A DNA stretch of 64,000 nt, taken from contig NZ_JAUSYU010000001.1 of NCBI RefSeq assembly GCF_030817075.1, forward strand, positions 1,488,001 through 1,552,000, read 5' to 3'. The position numbers were made by a program, and so were the translations under genes. This stretch comes from Arthrobacter sp. V1I9. Its GTDB lineage: Bacteria; Actinomycetota; Actinomycetes; Actinomycetales; Micrococcaceae. This document shows, in pieces, positions 63,341 through 64,000 of the stretch; the stretch's first letter is position 1, and every line of letters starts with the position of its first letter. The notes beneath the pieces were generated by a model. That model was not told the DNA's origin, searched no databases, and saw nothing but the letters and a program-made list of their open reading frames with translations.

Positions 63341-63940
63341 GTGTCTTGCGAGTGTGAGATCGGTATAGCAGTAGAGGCAGCCAAAGACGGTGTGTACCTG
63401 AAGCCAGGGCGCAAGTTTGCATGGCTGAATTCAGCCGGGCCTTACGGTCTGGGAGTAAGCGCCAGTTCGGTGCTTGATCCAGTCACGAGTATTGCTGTGG
63501 CTTTGAAAGGCAACCTCGAAGCAATGAAGGCGGTATTGCGGCCGGCCAAGCTGCCAGTTGACCTCATTCATGAGGACTCGGGAATTGTGTTCGAGGTGGA
63601 CGAGCTTCAGCATTTCACCTCTCATCGAAGCGCAACCTTCGATCACTACCCTGAAGATGTTCAAGTCAGCTTCGACATCGAAGAGTACCGTCGGCTTTGC
63701 ACTCTGTACTCGCCACGAGCTGACACGGCCTTCCTGAGGGACACGTTCAACTTTGGGCTCAAGGGCCGAGGGCGCCAACGAGCGTTCTACGACGCTCTGA
63801 AGGATCTTTCCATTCCTGCTGCCGGTATGCCGCCTGTCATCAGGATTCCCGTTCCTGATCGAGACGTGGAGAAGGCTTGGAAGAGCAGTCGAGACAGGGT
63901 GTTTGTCGCTATCGAAGCGGCTCGGACTCGGGATAAATAG
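63341..63940 (+). CDS. Nuclease-like protein linked to the restriction system
   Basis: 199 residues from GTG 63341, AGGAG six bases upstream. LIHEDSGIVFEVDELQHFTSHR near residues 75-95, with an E-x-D-E-x-Q-H pattern, resembles a PD-(D/E)XK or Vsr-like core; YPEDVQVSFDIEEYRRLC follows. Lies 28 bases after the endonuclease gene in the same direction. Could be a mismatch or strand nuclease accompanying the restriction system; function is inferred. Confidence 0.7.
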   Translation: MSCECEIGIAVEAAKDGVYLKPGRKFAWLNSAGPYGLGVSASSVLDPVTSIAVALKGNLEAMKAVLRPAKLPVDLIHEDSGIVFEVDELQHFTSHRSATFDHYPEDVQVSFDIEEYRRLCTLYSPRADTAFLRDTFNFGLKGRGRQRAFYDALKDLSIPAAGMPPVIRIPVPDRDVEKAWKSSRDRVFVAIEAARTRDK

Positions 63941-64000
63941 TCTCTAACGCGCCTAGGGCAGCACCTTCAATTTATCGTTGATCTGGCATTTTTCCTCAAC

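Larger units (their letters stand above)
32561..64000. mobile_element. Genomic island integrated in comM (left end and at least 31.4 kb)
   Basis: The left border is fixed by the abrupt loss of comM homology. To the right there are only accessory genes, lower GC, short overlapping reading frames and plasmid/phage families (ArdC, DUF3846, YopX, ERF, replication-relaxation, Pycsar, type II restriction). The right border, the integrase and any transfer genes are not in view, so the element type (integrative conjugative element, integrated plasmid or satellite) is undecided. Confidence 0.85.

Overview
The window comes from a high-GC Gram-positive chromosome. Gene order and protein character point to Arthrobacter, Pseudarthrobacter or a close Micrococcales relative. 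Examples are recG-rsmD-coaD-yceD-rpmF-rnc-mutM-smc-ftsY, ffh, rpsP-khpA-rimM-trmD-rplS-lepB-rnhB-DUF2469-yraN-comM, a zinc-free L32, a PII-like GlnK, and frequent GTG/TTG starts. This assignment is inference from the sequence; no database search was run.

Layout. (1) Bases 1-32560 are ordinary, densely packed core chromosome: DNA repair and recombination (recG, a frameshifted mutM, rnhB), chromosome condensation (smc), protein targeting (ftsY, ffh, two tandem lepB), RNA modification and processing (rsmD, rnc, trmD, rimM, khpA), ribosomal proteins (rpmF, rpsP, rplS), ammonium uptake (amt-glnK), thiamin synthesis (thiC behind a TPP riboswitch), CoA synthesis (coaD) and a G6PDH-like dehydrogenase. 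(2) At about 32560 the comM (YifB, Mg-chelatase-like ATPase) gene is cut exactly in its Walker B motif. Everything to the right is a mobile island, at least 31.4 kb long, whose right end lies outside the window. Its base composition is lower in GC and its genes are small, overlapping and mostly unknown.

Inside the island: 32.7-35.9 kb holds a rightward cassette of four unknown genes, then a strongly expressed single gene. 36-45.3 kb is a leftward plasmid/phage-like block with ArdC-type antirestriction protein between two DUF3846 proteins, a PD-(D/E)XK nuclease-like protein, a YopX-family protein, small HTH and KGG proteins and an ERF-family annealing protein. 45.5-48.5 kb has a replication-relaxation protein, a YubB-like protein and a 700-base non-coding region with a repeated 14-mer that could be an origin or operator. 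48.5-50.3 kb is a small cassette with direct repeats. 50.3-58 kb carries small plasmid-type genes and a group of cell-wall enzymes (degenerate and frameshifted lytic transglycosylases, a CAP protein, a monofunctional glycosyltransferase), as expected for a self-transferring element. 58.3-63.9 kb is a defence segment: a Pycsar-type system with two tandem nucleotide cyclases and one membrane effector, followed by an XhoI/PaeR7I-like restriction-modification system and an extra nuclease-like gene.

Four promoters scattered through the island share the same -35 region, in three cases overlapping the palindrome TTGAA(C/T)ATTCAA. This suggests a common island regulator. No integrase, relaxase or conjugation ATPase was recognised in the part of the island that is visible.
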